Below, in pieces: positions 44,015 to 53,038 of a DNA stretch of 64,000 nucleotides. The position numbers and the translations under genes are program-made. The stretch's first letter is position 1; each line of letters starts with the position of its first letter. The notes beneath the pieces were generated by a model that worked only from the letters and a program-made list of their open reading frames with translations, was not told the origin of the DNA and did not search any database. Source of the DNA: Fermentimonas sp. (GTDB lineage: Bacteria; Bacteroidota; Bacteroidia; Bacteroidales; Dysgonomonadaceae); the NCBI GenBank assembly GCA_028709385.1, contig JAQVXD010000006.1:30083-94082 (forward strand), in the 5' to 3' direction.

Positions 44015-44752
44015 ATGAAAATGAGAAATGCATGGATGTTACTGATTACAGTTATTCTTTTTGCTTCATGCTCGGCATCAAGAGTTAAGGTTAACGAACT
44101 CACAAAATCCGAAGAAAGAGAGGGTTGGGAACTGCTGTTTAATGGCAAGGATTTTACCGGTTGGCGGCAGTATAATGGCAACAGTGTACCGGATAACTGG
44201 ACAATTGAGGATGGGGCAATGAAAGTATTTAAAGCCGAAAACGCTCGTACGGGACAGGGAGTGGGTGGTGATTTGATTTTTTTCCCGAAAAAATTCAAGA
44301 ACTTTGAATTGACTATTGACTGGAAGACTGAAAAAGAGGGCAATTCGGGTATCTTTTACAATGTACGTGAGGAAAAAGGGAGGGCAGTGTACAGCTCTTC
44401 TCCTGAAGTGCAAATCCTGGACAATGAGTATGCAAGTGATAATAAGATTGATTCACATCTTGCAGGCTCTTTATATGATATGCTTCCCGCAGATCCTAAG
44501 ACCGTTAATCCTTATGGAGAATGGAACAACATAGTGATACGTGTAGATGACGGTAAGGTAACCCATACACAAAATGGTGTCAAGGTTGTTGAGTATACAC
44601 TTTGGTCAAAAGAATGGGATGAACTGGTAGAGAACAGTAAGTTTAAAAACTTCCCCGGTTTTCAGGAGGGTATACCAAAAGAAGGATATATTGGATTGCA
44701 AGACCACGGATACTCAATCTGGTTCCGTAATGTAAAAATCAGAGAACTATAA
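44015..44752 (+). CDS. DUF1080 (3-keto-disaccharide hydrolase-like) lipoprotein
   Basis: A 245-residue predicted lipoprotein (LFAS-C, Cys19) with one DUF1080 domain, a concanavalin-like jelly roll. GWELLFNGKDFTGWRQYNG at the start and GYIGLQDHGYSIWFRNVKIREL at the end are classic ends of this fold, and KEGNSGIFYNVRE the central block. Some family members act on 3-keto-glycosides made by Gfo/Idh-type oxidoreductases. Two Gfo/Idh genes exist in the window but are not adjacent, so a joint pathway is speculative. A terminator follows. Confidence 0.9.
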   Translation: MKMRNAWMLLITVILFASCSASRVKVNELTKSEEREGWELLFNGKDFTGWRQYNGNSVPDNWTIEDGAMKVFKAENARTGQGVGGDLIFFPKKFKNFELTIDWKTEKEGNSGIFYNVREEKGRAVYSSSPEVQILDNEYASDNKIDSHLAGSLYDMLPADPKTVNPYGEWNNIVIRVDDGKVTHTQNGVKVVEYTLWSKEWDELVENSKFKNFPGFQEGIPKEGYIGLQDHGYSIWFRNVKIREL

Positions 44753-44759
44753 ATTACAT

Positions 44760-44798
44760 CGGGTTGCTGTTATTGAAGACAGCAGCCCGTTTCTTTTT
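44760..44798 (+). terminator. Intrinsic terminator after the DUF1080 gene
   Basis: CGGGTTGCTGT (44760-44770) pairs with ACAGCAGCCCG (44779-44789) over 11 positions with one G-U, loop TATTGAAG, followed by TTTCTTTTT. It ends 4 nt from the stop of the convergent methyltransferase gene. Confidence 0.87.
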
Positions 44799-44801
44799 AA
44801 T

Positions 44802-45335
44802 TTATTTGAGTTTTTTGAAGAAGTCCCAAATTACAATACCTGCAGTAACAGAAACATTAAGTGAGTGTTTTGTACCGTATTGAGGTATTTCTATACACCC
44901 GTCAGAAGAGTTAACCACATTTTGATCTACTCCATGTACCTCATGACCTAATATTACAGCATACTTTTTGTTTTTATCTAATTCGATTGACTCCAGCGAC
45001 TGACTATTTTCAGCCTGCTCTATTGAATATACTGTATAACATTCTTGCTTTAATGCGTTAAGCGCAGACATTGTATCATTATAATATCTCCATTTAACAG
45101 AATCTTCAGCACCAAGAGCGGTTTTATGTATCTCAACATTTGGAGGTGTTGCTGTAATACCGCACAGCAGAATTTCCTCAACACGAAATGCATCACTGGT
45201 TCTGAATACTGAACCTATGTTATTTTGACTCCTAACATTATCAAGAACCACCACAAGTGGGATTTTTTTTGCCTCCCGAAACTCTTCTAGGTTAATTCTG
45301 TTAAGTTCCTCAAGTTTTAATTTTCTTCGTTTCAT
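44802..45335 (-). CDS. SpoU/TrmH-family RNA methyltransferase
   Basis: A 177-residue single-domain SPOUT methyltransferase. Motif 1 is VVLDNVRSQNNIGSVFRTSD, motif 2 ILGHEVHGVDQ and motif 3 IPQYGTKHSLNVSVTAGIV. It lacks the extra N-terminal domain of the homologue at 10193, has only a basic N-terminal extension (MKRRKLKLEELNR), and probably acts on a tRNA or rRNA ribose. Last gene of the long minus-strand unit, 23 nt after the GT2 gene. Confidence 0.92.
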   Translation of the reverse strand: MKRRKLKLEELNRINLEEFREAKKIPLVVVLDNVRSQNNIGSVFRTSDAFRVEEILLCGITATPPNVEIHKTALGAEDSVKWRYYNDTMSALNALKQECYTVYSIEQAENSQSLESIELDKNKKYAVILGHEVHGVDQNVVNSSDGCIEIPQYGTKHSLNVSVTAGIVIWDFFKKLK

Positions 45336-45358
45336 TTTTTAAAATGCAAACAATTGAT

Positions 45359-46078
45359 TTATTTAATAACTAGCCTTACAATGAACCAGAGATGATGAAA
45401 AAAAGTTGAAAGCTGACCGTAATGTTTTACCATTATCCGATATCTCTCCTTAAGTGATTCTTTCCTGTTGGTGGTTGTCATACCCTTATTCAGGTAGTTT
45501 ATTAATATATGATTTGTATTGATAATGGTTTCTGACTTCTTCAACATGCGAATCGACCACTCAAAATCAGAAGAGAAATGATACCGGAGATCATAAGGTT
45601 CGGTAATCTCCCGTCTGACAATAAATGCCTGGTGGCAAACAAGCATACCCTGTTTAAAACTTTTCCATGTAAGTTTTTCCGGAGCTTTCAATCTCCTCAT
45701 ATGAAGAAAAGTGCCGTTGTTGTCAACGATTGCTGTCTCTCCGTAAATTATATCAGCAGAACTGTTTGATAACATAATCAATTCAACTGTATCCTCAGCA
45801 AAAAAAGTGTCGCCTGCATTTAGAAAGCAGAGATAGTTTCCAGTTGCCATTTTAATGCCTTTGTTCATAGCATCATACAACCCATTGTCAGGTTCACTTA
45901 TCCATTTTAGTTTATCATTCTCATACTTATGAACCAAATCAATGGTGCTATCTGTAGACTTCCCGTCAACTATAATATGTTCAATATCGGGATAGGACTG
46001 TGAACTGACACTTCTCAATGTACGTTCCAGCGTTTGTTCTGCATTAAAGGTTACGGTTATTATTGATAATTTCTTCAT
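45359..46078 (-). CDS. Family 2 glycosyltransferase
   Basis: A 239-residue GT-A fold enzyme. ITVTFNAEQTLERTLRSVSS at the start, then HIIVDGKSTDST, GLYDAMNKG and FLNAGDTF (the DxD-like site) match the WcaE-like GT2 subgroup. It transfers a sugar from a nucleotide donor in the cytoplasm to a glycan. It overlaps the methyltransferase gene upstream by 4 nt. With the genes up to 48919 it forms a four-gene surface-glycan set, probably for LPS or capsule; acceptor unknown. Confidence 0.92.
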   Translation of the reverse strand: MKKLSIITVTFNAEQTLERTLRSVSSQSYPDIEHIIVDGKSTDSTIDLVHKYENDKLKWISEPDNGLYDAMNKGIKMATGNYLCFLNAGDTFFAEDTVELIMLSNSSADIIYGETAIVDNNGTFLHMRRLKAPEKLTWKSFKQGMLVCHQAFIVRREITEPYDLRYHFSSDFEWSIRMLKKSETIINTNHILINYLNKGMTTTNRKESLKERYRIMVKHYGQLSTFFHHLWFIVRLVIK

Positions 46079-46797
46079 TTTCTGGCGTAAATGGCTATAA
46101 ACGGGGACAAAAATTTACTTTTAAAAGGGAATAGCTTGACAACGTAGCTCAGCATTTTTATCCATTTTCTTTTATTTTTATTCTCTGGTTTAGGCTCTAA
46201 CCACAACATGGGCCTGCCAATATACTCAACAGTTAAATCTCTCAGATTAAACCTGTCCATAATATTTTCAAGATATGGGATCTCCATAGATTTTAAATTA
46301 TGTGCTTCAAGATTCGGCCTGTCACACTTTCGCTGAACTACTCCGTTCAGACCAAGAAAATTGGGGATAAGGATAAGTAACTGACCGTTTTCAGAAAGAA
46401 GATCTACATGGCGACTGATAACATCAGCTGTATCTTCAAAATGTTCAATAAAACCGGATGAAAATACTATGTCATATTTCCTGTCGGATTTAAAATTAAA
46501 AAAATCGGTATGTATACATTTTATACTATTCTGAGGTAAATTATTAATCCTCTCTAAATTTCTAACGATATCTTTATTAAGATGAAAATCCAGCAAAGCT
46601 ACATCATGAATTCCATGATTATAGAAATAGGCAGATATCTGACCCGGGAATCCGCCGATTTCAATAAAGCTTTTACCCATTGTGAGTTGAGGCATAAACT
46701 TTTTGAAAACTACCTTATCAGGTATTTTATCATATTGAAAATTATTCCAATACTCTTCCCAATGTGCTTGGTCTGTTATTTTATTCTCACTCTTCAT
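46075..46797 (-). CDS. SAM-dependent methyltransferase, class I
   Basis: A 240-residue class I methyltransferase. ATG at 46797 (MKSENKITDQAHWEEYW) is preferred to the TTG at 46821. The SAM-binding loop is SFIEIGGFPGQISAYF, followed by acidic DFHLNKD and the KYDIVFSSGFIEHFED block. In a glycosyltransferase cluster it may methylate a sugar or a lipid-linked intermediate, but substrate is unknown. The start overlaps the end of the GT4 gene by 11 nt and its end overlaps the GT2 gene by 4 nt, so translation is coupled. Confidence 0.87.
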   Translation of the reverse strand: MKSENKITDQAHWEEYWNNFQYDKIPDKVVFKKFMPQLTMGKSFIEIGGFPGQISAYFYNHGIHDVALLDFHLNKDIVRNLERINNLPQNSIKCIHTDFFNFKSDRKYDIVFSSGFIEHFEDTADVISRHVDLLSENGQLLILIPNFLGLNGVVQRKCDRPNLEAHNLKSMEIPYLENIMDRFNLRDLTVEYIGRPMLWLEPKPENKNKRKWIKMLSYVVKLFPFKSKFLSPFIAIYARK

Positions 46798-48019
46798 AAA
46801 TTTTCCTGTAGAATGTTGCAATTTTACTTTGTTCGTATGAAGTTAACACTTTCTCACGGGAATTTCGTGCAAGTGCGTCTGAGTCAGCCTCTAAAAGAGT
46901 CCAGTTTATTCCATTAGCCAAATCTTCTGTGTCTTTATACCTGGCTATATAACCTGTTAATTTGTGATTTATCATTTCCGGAATACCGCCAATTTCAAAA
47001 CCCACACAGGGTGTGCCCGAAGACATCGCTTCCATAATTGTGTTTGGCAGATTTTCCTGCAAAGAGGGGGTTATATAAACATCAGCAGAGTTATATACTT
47101 CCGGCATATTATGAGAATCTACATACCCCATGCAAAGAGAGGGGACTGATAGTCTTGACGTAATTTCTGTACCTTGATTTCCAACAATCAGAAAAAGAAA
47201 TTTATCCTGATAATCTGCTGCAATCAGTTTAGATGCATTAACCAAATAATCTGTACCCTTACGTGGATCTGAAGCTTTGGCTGCAGCAAAGAGGATTAGC
47301 TTCTTATCAGTGGGCAGGTTTAGCTTTCTGCGAATACTGAATTTATCCATCGGTTTGTACAGATCTGTGTCAATAGGATTAGGGATAGAAATTACTTTGT
47401 GACCTTTAGTGAGTGGACTTTTTTCCGCCCTTCTCTTCAACCACTCACTGCATGCTACAAAAGTGATATTTCCTTTTGAATAAGCTTTCTTCTTTTTCTT
47501 AAATATATAATTAGAAAGATCTCTTTCTGAGGGGTTTGAGAGATATGGACACACTCCGCAGGCTTTTTCGTAATTATTGCAATTACCGGCATGATGACAA
47601 ATGCCCGTAAATGGCCACATGTCATGCATAGTCCATACCACCTTTTTCCCGGAATGAAGGATTTTGTCAATCTCCTTTATAGATAACATCCCTTGATTGA
47701 TCCAGTGCAAATGTATCACATCAGCATCCCTGAATTCCTCAAGTTCAGTAATTGATACGCCGCTACTTGCAATTGATACATCAAACAGGTATTCTTTTGA
47801 AAGGTGATTATGAAGGAAGATTTCGCCTCTTTCCCTATAAAAATTCCACTGGTTTTTATATCTACTTCCAATCTGTACCACATTGGGATTGTCAGATTTC
47901 TTATCACTAACCAACATCCTTACATTCAATCCTTCAGACCTCAGGGCATTCATCAGTCGGTACGAAGCAATAGCTGCTCCTCCGTTAATATCTGATTTGC
48001 TGATAATTAGGATGTTCAT
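46787..48019 (-). CDS. Family 4 glycosyltransferase
   Basis: A 410-residue GT-B enzyme. The N-terminal domain begins ILIISKSDINGGAAIASYRL with the glycine-rich acceptor loop; the C-terminal domain shows KKLILFAAAKASDPRKGTDY and the retaining-GT4 motif SLQENLPNTIMEAMSSGTP (EX7E-type). It includes a Cys-rich insert (CHHAGNCNNYEKACGVCPYL), seen in the subgroup of GT4 enzymes that have DMWPFTG. It probably adds a hexose to surface glycan. It starts 3 nt after the GT gene upstream. Confidence 0.93.
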   Translation of the reverse strand: MNILIISKSDINGGAAIASYRLMNALRSEGLNVRMLVSDKKSDNPNVVQIGSRYKNQWNFYRERGEIFLHNHLSKEYLFDVSIASSGVSITELEEFRDADVIHLHWINQGMLSIKEIDKILHSGKKVVWTMHDMWPFTGICHHAGNCNNYEKACGVCPYLSNPSERDLSNYIFKKKKKAYSKGNITFVACSEWLKRRAEKSPLTKGHKVISIPNPIDTDLYKPMDKFSIRRKLNLPTDKKLILFAAAKASDPRKGTDYLVNASKLIAADYQDKFLFLIVGNQGTEITSRLSVPSLCMGYVDSHNMPEVYNSADVYITPSLQENLPNTIMEAMSSGTPCVGFEIGGIPEMINHKLTGYIARYKDTEDLANGINWTLLEADSDALARNSREKVLTSYEQSKIATFYRKIYEE

Positions 48020-48022
48020 AGT

Positions 48023-48919
48023 CTATCTGCTTCTTAGAAATCTGTTTATCCTTCTTTTAACTTTAGCACTGAATGAATTTGTAAGTCCGTAATACTTCAT
48101 AAAGGCTTTTCTGGCTGCCTTGTTCTCAATAATTTCAGGGATATCAATATTCAATTCTCCTTTATACAAATCAGTGTTGTATATTTCATCACTACCGCTG
48201 TGAACACCGCTTCCGTCAAAGCCAATGTTTTGCACGAGAGATTTGCCTGAATTAAGAGATAACATATCATTCAGGAAAAGTGTTGCATTCCATCTGATCG
48301 CCCAGGAATCGTTTTCCCCGTTAACCTGCCTTTTTAACATCCGCGTGAACGGGTATTTTCCATTAAAATCAAACTGTTTGGAAAGTTTGCGCCGATTTAA
48401 TTCATTTAATAATTCTTGCCCGTCAGGGTTGAACTTTTGCCAAGCTCTTTTCCAGGTTGCCCAGCCCCAGCTGCCTGTCCATTTTATTAAGAAAGACTCA
48501 GGTAATCCTTTTATGGGAAAGCAAAAACCGTGAATATGTCCGATTTTCTCTTCATCTTCAAATTTATCTAAAGCCTCATTCATGAAAGTGAGAAAATGTT
48601 GTGCAGTGATCAGATCATCCTCAAGTACTATGACTCGGCCATAATCATTTATTATACCGGTAACCCCGTTGATAATATTTTTTGCAAGTCCGATATTTTC
48701 GTGGTTCTCTTTTATATGTATCTTCTTAAACCCGTCAATGGAATGAATAAGTTTACGTACTTTGAGAACCTCTTTTTTATCTGAATTGTCTTTGTATCCG
48801 TCAGAGAAGATAAAGAGTTCGGTCTCATCACAAAGTTCATTGTTCATCAAGGCTTCAAGAGTTTGCCTTGTATGTGAGGGGCGGTTATAGGTAAAAAGAA
48901 GAACTGGTGCAGGGGACAT
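48023..48919 (-). CDS. GT-A fold glycosyltransferase
   Basis: A 298-residue glycosyltransferase: PVLLFTYNRPSHTRQTLEAL, FIFSDGYKD, then VIVLEDDLITAQHFL with the EDD metal-binding motif, and WTGSWGWATWKRAW, a signature of the GNT-I-like/sugar-transferase group common in Bacteroidota O-antigen clusters. No membrane segment. It is 5 nt after the MBL gene in the same run. Donor and acceptor unknown. Confidence 0.88.
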   Translation of the reverse strand: MSPAPVLLFTYNRPSHTRQTLEALMNNELCDETELFIFSDGYKDNSDKKEVLKVRKLIHSIDGFKKIHIKENHENIGLAKNIINGVTGIINDYGRVIVLEDDLITAQHFLTFMNEALDKFEDEEKIGHIHGFCFPIKGLPESFLIKWTGSWGWATWKRAWQKFNPDGQELLNELNRRKLSKQFDFNGKYPFTRMLKRQVNGENDSWAIRWNATLFLNDMLSLNSGKSLVQNIGFDGSGVHSGSDEIYNTDLYKGELNIDIPEIIENKAARKAFMKYYGLTNSFSAKVKRRINRFLRSR

Positions 48920-48924
48920 TTGGC

Positions 48925-49749
48925 TCAGAATTCAATTTTTGCTGATAAAACATTTCGTTCAAGAACGTGCAAATCGACATGTTGTCCTACCTCAATACCT
49001 TTAAGTGACAACTGATCCTTTGTAGTGTCAAATGCCAGCTGAGGGTTATTATTGTCACCACTCAGATGACAGAGCCAGATATTGCGTAGTTCAGATGAAA
49101 AATTATTTGCAAGAAACTCTGCTGTCTCGCGGTTACTCAGGTGTCCGGTACCGGAGGTTATTCTTCGTTTAAGATGCCACGGGTAGCGCCCGTTATTCAG
49201 CATATCTTCGTCATAGTTACTTTCAATAACCAGATGGTTAGCCTTGCATATATATTTGGCAACCTCATCTGTTATGGCACCCACATCAGTAGCCAGAGTC
49301 ATTTTCTGACCTCCAAATTCCAGGTAATATCCTGCATTGTCATTACTGTCGTGTGGCACATCAAATGGAGTAATTCTAAAGTCCTCTATCTGAAAAGTTT
49401 TGCCTTTCTCTATATATTTAGCCGATCCGTTTAAGCTGTTTTGTATAAGCGGACTGTTTTTTATACCTCTGTGTACTTCACGTGTGGCATATACAGGGAT
49501 GTGAAGTTTTTCTCCAAGATAACCTACAGATTTAATATGGTCGTAGTGATCGTGTGTAATTAATACAGCCATTATCGATGAAATATTGACTCCATGCTCA
49601 GCGAGCCTTTTTTTGATGACACGCGGACCGATTCCGGCATCTATAAGTATACCGTAGTATGAGTTTCCCAAATAGTAACAATTGCCACAGCTGCCGCTGC
49701 TAAGGCTGAAAAAAGAAAATCGCTCCGACGGGAAAAGTTTATATTGCAT
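48925..49749 (-). CDS. MBL-fold metallo-hydrolase, YycJ/WalJ-like
   Basis: A 274-residue metallo-beta-lactamase-fold protein. FFSLSSGSCGNCYYLG and ILIDAGIGPRVIKKRL precede the metal motif THDHYDH (65-71), with later conserved His in DVPHDSNDNAGY and LCHLSGDNNN. These match the YycJ/WalJ group, putative exonucleases or phosphodiesterases linked to DNA repair in some bacteria. It is between the peptidase and glycosyltransferase genes with 5-nt gaps. Confidence 0.9.
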   Translation of the reverse strand: MQYKLFPSERFSFFSLSSGSCGNCYYLGNSYYGILIDAGIGPRVIKKRLAEHGVNISSIMAVLITHDHYDHIKSVGYLGEKLHIPVYATREVHRGIKNSPLIQNSLNGSAKYIEKGKTFQIEDFRITPFDVPHDSNDNAGYYLEFGGQKMTLATDVGAITDEVAKYICKANHLVIESNYDEDMLNNGRYPWHLKRRITSGTGHLSNRETAEFLANNFSSELRNIWLCHLSGDNNNPQLAFDTTKDQLSLKGIEVGQHVDLHVLERNVLSAKIEF

Positions 49750-49754
49750 ATTAA

Positions 49755-51917
49755 TTACAAAGATAATAAGTTTTTGTCGAAGTAGAGTGTGATATGTTCA
49801 TGAAGATGAACACGATCAGGTCCTGTCATATTGTGCCCGTGACCCGGGTATACAAACAAGTCAGGATGCTTCCTTTCCTTTATACATGCTTTTATGAACT
49901 GAGAGCTGTGCTGCATAACTACTGTCGGATCCTCATCACCATGAATAATCAGTAATCTTGATTGCAGCTTGTCAGCTTTATTCAGTAAACTGGTTTCTTC
50001 GTAACCCTCAGTGTTTTCCTGTGGCTTGTCCATATATCTCTCGCCATACATAACTTCATAATAACTCCAATCAGTAACGGGTCCCCCTGCAACACCAACT
50101 TTAAAAACATCAGGGTAGCGAAGCAGCATGTTTATAGTCATAAATCCACCGTAGCTCCACCCGTGTATTCCCATTTTATCAGTATCTACATAAGGGAGTA
50201 ATCTCAGAAATTCTACACCCTTCATTTGATCTTTTGACTCTTCAACTCCTAATTGCCTGTGTGTTATATTCTCAAAGTCAAAACCTCTGTAAGCTGTTCC
50301 ACGGTTGTCCATCACAAAAACCAGATACCCTTTTTGAGCCATATACAATTCCCAACCGCCTGAACCGTATCGCCAGCGGTTGTTAACCATTTGGGAGTGA
50401 GGGCCGCCATAAACATAAACAGCAACGGGGTACTTCTTATTTTCATCGAAATCGGCAGGCTTTACAAGCCGGTAGTACAGCTCACTCTTCCCGTCTGCAG
50501 CTTTTATCTTACCAATCTCTACAGCAGGAATATTATTATAACCCTCAAATGGATTAACGGCAAATGAAAGTTGTTCTGATCTTTGATTACGGGTGTCAAT
50601 CAGACTGACTTCACCCGGATTGTCGTGTGATGAAAAGCGATCTGTCAAGTATCTTCCTGATAGACTCAGTGATGCCGAGTGCATTCCAGGTATTGAACTG
50701 TGTTGTGATATTTTTCCGTTCTTCAGGTTTACACTAAAAATGTGCCGTTCAAGAGGAGTTGGATTGGTGGATACAAAATAGAGATTGTTTCCTTTATCAT
50801 CAAAACCAATAACATCTGTAACCTCCCATTCGCCGGCTGTCAACTGCTTCATCAAATTCCCTGATGTTTCATATAGATACAGATGGTTAAATCCATTTCT
50901 TTTACTCTGCCATATAAATTGATCAGTCTTGTTTGTTACGAATAACAGAGGGTTTTGAGGTTCAACATATTTGGGATGTTTTTCTTCAAATAATGTCTTT
51001 TCGAAATCACCTGAAGATGCATTATAACAGTTGAGTTTCAAATGATTTTGTTCCCTGTTGAGTTCTGCTGCGTATATGTGTTCACCGTCAGGACTCCATG
51101 AGACATTTGTAAGATAGTGATCGTCGGGCTCTCCTGTTTTCAAATAAGTGACCCGCCCGCTGTTGATATCGAATACTCCAATTGTAACCTGGTGACTGGT
51201 CATTCCTGCCATGGGGTATTTTATCGATTTCAGTTGTGCCACTCTTGCCGACATATCAACAATGGGGTAGGAGGTGACCATTGTTTCATCCATTCTGTAG
51301 AAGGCGATTTTATCGTTCTGAGGAGACCAAAAGATTCCACTGTTAATTCCAAACTCGTTTCTGTGAACAGACTGCCCGCTGATAATATCTTTACAATTAT
51401 CACTTGTTATCTGCTTTTCATTTCCATTTTTATCAAGTAGATAGAGATTGTTTTCTTTAGTATACGCCAACAGGTTTTTATCGTGAGATAAAATGTAATT
51501 TGCACTCATTTCGGGATAACTGAAATAGGCAGTGATTGTTTTTTTCTCATAGTCAAATACACCTGTCCCATTATTTGTATTAAAAGATACTGAAGGACTT
51601 CCCTCTCTGGAAAAAGTAACTGAGTTTACTCTGTTTGAGTTTTCCTTTAATTGTACCAGAATGTCATCATAAGTAAAAAGGAGTGATTTCTCACTCAATT
51701 TAGAAGGATTACAATAAATCCATACTGAATCTTTTCCTGTTTCTATCAGCATGTTTCCGTTCCACTGGTAATTAACCGGTAATCGCGGAGAATATTTGCT
51801 GTATTCAGTTCCTCCCGGAATGAGTTGTTCCAGAGTGAATATATTATCTGATTGAGCCGAGCTGCCAAAAGAAAATGTAAAAGCGATCAGCAGAGTAATA
51901 AATGAGATTCTTTGCAT
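49755..51917 (-). CDS. Dipeptidyl-peptidase IV-like S9 serine peptidase
   Basis: A 720-residue exported S9B peptidase with a signal peptide (ISFITLLIAFTFSFGSSAQ). A DPP IV beta-propeller (about 30-470) leads to an alpha/beta hydrolase with Ser in GWSYGGFMT, Asp in GDEDPTVV and His in GHGHNM. NEFGINSGIFWSP provides a Glu of the kind that binds the substrate N-terminus. DPP IV releases X-Pro dipeptides from peptides. It is 2 nt after the FabK-like gene and 5 nt before the MBL gene, so it is in a mixed operon rather than a peptide cluster. Confidence 0.93.
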   Translation of the reverse strand: MQRISFITLLIAFTFSFGSSAQSDNIFTLEQLIPGGTEYSKYSPRLPVNYQWNGNMLIETGKDSVWIYCNPSKLSEKSLLFTYDDILVQLKENSNRVNSVTFSREGSPSVSFNTNNGTGVFDYEKKTITAYFSYPEMSANYILSHDKNLLAYTKENNLYLLDKNGNEKQITSDNCKDIISGQSVHRNEFGINSGIFWSPQNDKIAFYRMDETMVTSYPIVDMSARVAQLKSIKYPMAGMTSHQVTIGVFDINSGRVTYLKTGEPDDHYLTNVSWSPDGEHIYAAELNREQNHLKLNCYNASSGDFEKTLFEEKHPKYVEPQNPLLFVTNKTDQFIWQSKRNGFNHLYLYETSGNLMKQLTAGEWEVTDVIGFDDKGNNLYFVSTNPTPLERHIFSVNLKNGKISQHSSIPGMHSASLSLSGRYLTDRFSSHDNPGEVSLIDTRNQRSEQLSFAVNPFEGYNNIPAVEIGKIKAADGKSELYYRLVKPADFDENKKYPVAVYVYGGPHSQMVNNRWRYGSGGWELYMAQKGYLVFVMDNRGTAYRGFDFENITHRQLGVEESKDQMKGVEFLRLLPYVDTDKMGIHGWSYGGFMTINMLLRYPDVFKVGVAGGPVTDWSYYEVMYGERYMDKPQENTEGYEETSLLNKADKLQSRLLIIHGDEDPTVVMQHSSQFIKACIKERKHPDLFVYPGHGHNMTGPDRVHLHEHITLYFDKNLLSL

Positions 51918-51919
51918 GA

Positions 51920-52873
51920 TTAAAATGTCTTTCCTGAAATGTTTTTCAAGGTTTTGTTATAATTCTCTATCATATCTTTTATAACCTCAGAAGCAGGTAT
52001 TATCTCTCTGATATCGGAAGCAATCTGTCCAATCTCCAATTCTCCTTCAGTAAGGTCTCCTTCAAAAACACCTTTTTTAGATCTTCCCCTCCCTAAAAAT
52101 GCACGCAATTCTTCAGCTGTAGCCCCCTTGTCTTCCATTTCCTGAACCTGTTTATAGAATTCATTTTTAACTAATCGTACAGGGGATACTTTTTTTAGTG
52201 AAACGGAAGTGTCCCCTTCATTCAGGGTAATACATTTTTGTTTAAAAGCATCACTGGCTGAGCTTTCTACAGTCAGTGCAAAACGAGTGCCTACCTGAAC
52301 ACCTTCTGCGCCAAGTGCTATAGCCGCAGCCATTGATTCTCCCGAAGAAATGCCACCTGCAGCAATCAGTGGCAGGTCTGTTGCTTTTCTCACCTGTGGG
52401 ATTAATGTAAATGTTGTGGTTTCCTCTCTTCCGTTATGACCTCCCGCTTCAAAGCCTTCAGCAACAATTGCGTCAACATCGGCTTCAGTGGCTTTAATGG
52501 CAAACTTGGAACTGGATACGACATGGGCTACTTTAATTCCATTTTCCTTAAGTTTGGATGTCCATGTTTTAGGATTCCCTGCAGATGTAAATACTATAGG
52601 TACTTTCTCTTCAATTACAATCTGCATTATTTCCTCAATTTGAGGATACATAAGAGGGATATTTACGCCAAAAGGTTTATCTGTTGCACTTTTGCATTTC
52701 TGTATATGTTCGCGTAAAGTGTCAGGATGCATTGATCCTGCGCCTATCAAACCCAATCCTCCCGAGTTGCTTACAGCTGATGCAAGTCTCCAGCCACTGC
52801 ACCATACCATACCGGCCTGAATTATAGGATATTTTATCTCGAAAAGGGAGCATACTCTGTTACTGTTCATCAT
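51920..52873 (-). CDS. FabK/nitronate monooxygenase-like flavoenzyme
   Basis: A 317-residue FMN-dependent TIM-barrel enzyme. YPIIQAGMVWCSGWRLASAV, GGLGLIGAGSMHPDTL, AEGFEAGGHNG with the conserved His, and AAGGISSGESMAAAIALGAEGVQVGTRF match the shared FabK (enoyl-ACP reductase II) and nitronate monooxygenase family. The GGHNG motif and length suit FabK, but the two activities cannot be separated by eye. It begins the eight-gene minus-strand unit down to 44802. Confidence 0.85.
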   Translation of the reverse strand: MMNSNRVCSLFEIKYPIIQAGMVWCSGWRLASAVSNSGGLGLIGAGSMHPDTLREHIQKCKSATDKPFGVNIPLMYPQIEEIMQIVIEEKVPIVFTSAGNPKTWTSKLKENGIKVAHVVSSSKFAIKATEADVDAIVAEGFEAGGHNGREETTTFTLIPQVRKATDLPLIAAGGISSGESMAAAIALGAEGVQVGTRFALTVESSASDAFKQKCITLNEGDTSVSLKKVSPVRLVKNEFYKQVQEMEDKGATAEELRAFLGRGRSKKGVFEGDLTEGELEIGQIASDIREIIPASEVIKDMIENYNKTLKNISGKTF

Positions 52874-52900
52874 ATTTTAATTGATTTATTTCCGATAAAA

Positions 52901-52920
52901 CTGATATATATTTATATCAG
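52901..52920. repeat. Short dyad in the FabK-like gene leader
   Basis: CTGATATA (52901-52908) and TATATCAG (52913-52920) form an 8-bp dyad with loop TATT, between the -7 box at 52943-52950 and the ATG at 52873, thus in the 5' leader of the operon. Confidence 0.5.
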
Positions 52921-52942
52921 GTGAAAAAGGACATCCAATATG

Positions 52943-52950
52943 CAAAGATA
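52943..52950 (-). promoter_or_regulatory. Probable -7 element of the eight-gene operon
   Basis: Minus-strand TATCTTTG matches TAnnTTTG, 69 nt before the first ATG. The -33 element is not clear. Confidence 0.5.
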
Positions 52951-53000
52951 ACAATTACTCCATTTTAATGTAACTCATCTTTTAAATTGATTTTTTTTAG

Positions 53001-53008
53001 TAGCTTTG
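53001..53008 (+). promoter_or_regulatory. Probable -7 element of the purD promoter
   Basis: TAGCTTTG matches TAnnTTTG, 30 nt before the ATG at 53039. It covers the TTG start used in the ORF track, which argues for the ATG. Confidence 0.5.
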
Positions 53009-53038
53009 TATAAACTTCAAAATATAATTATAGATTTT

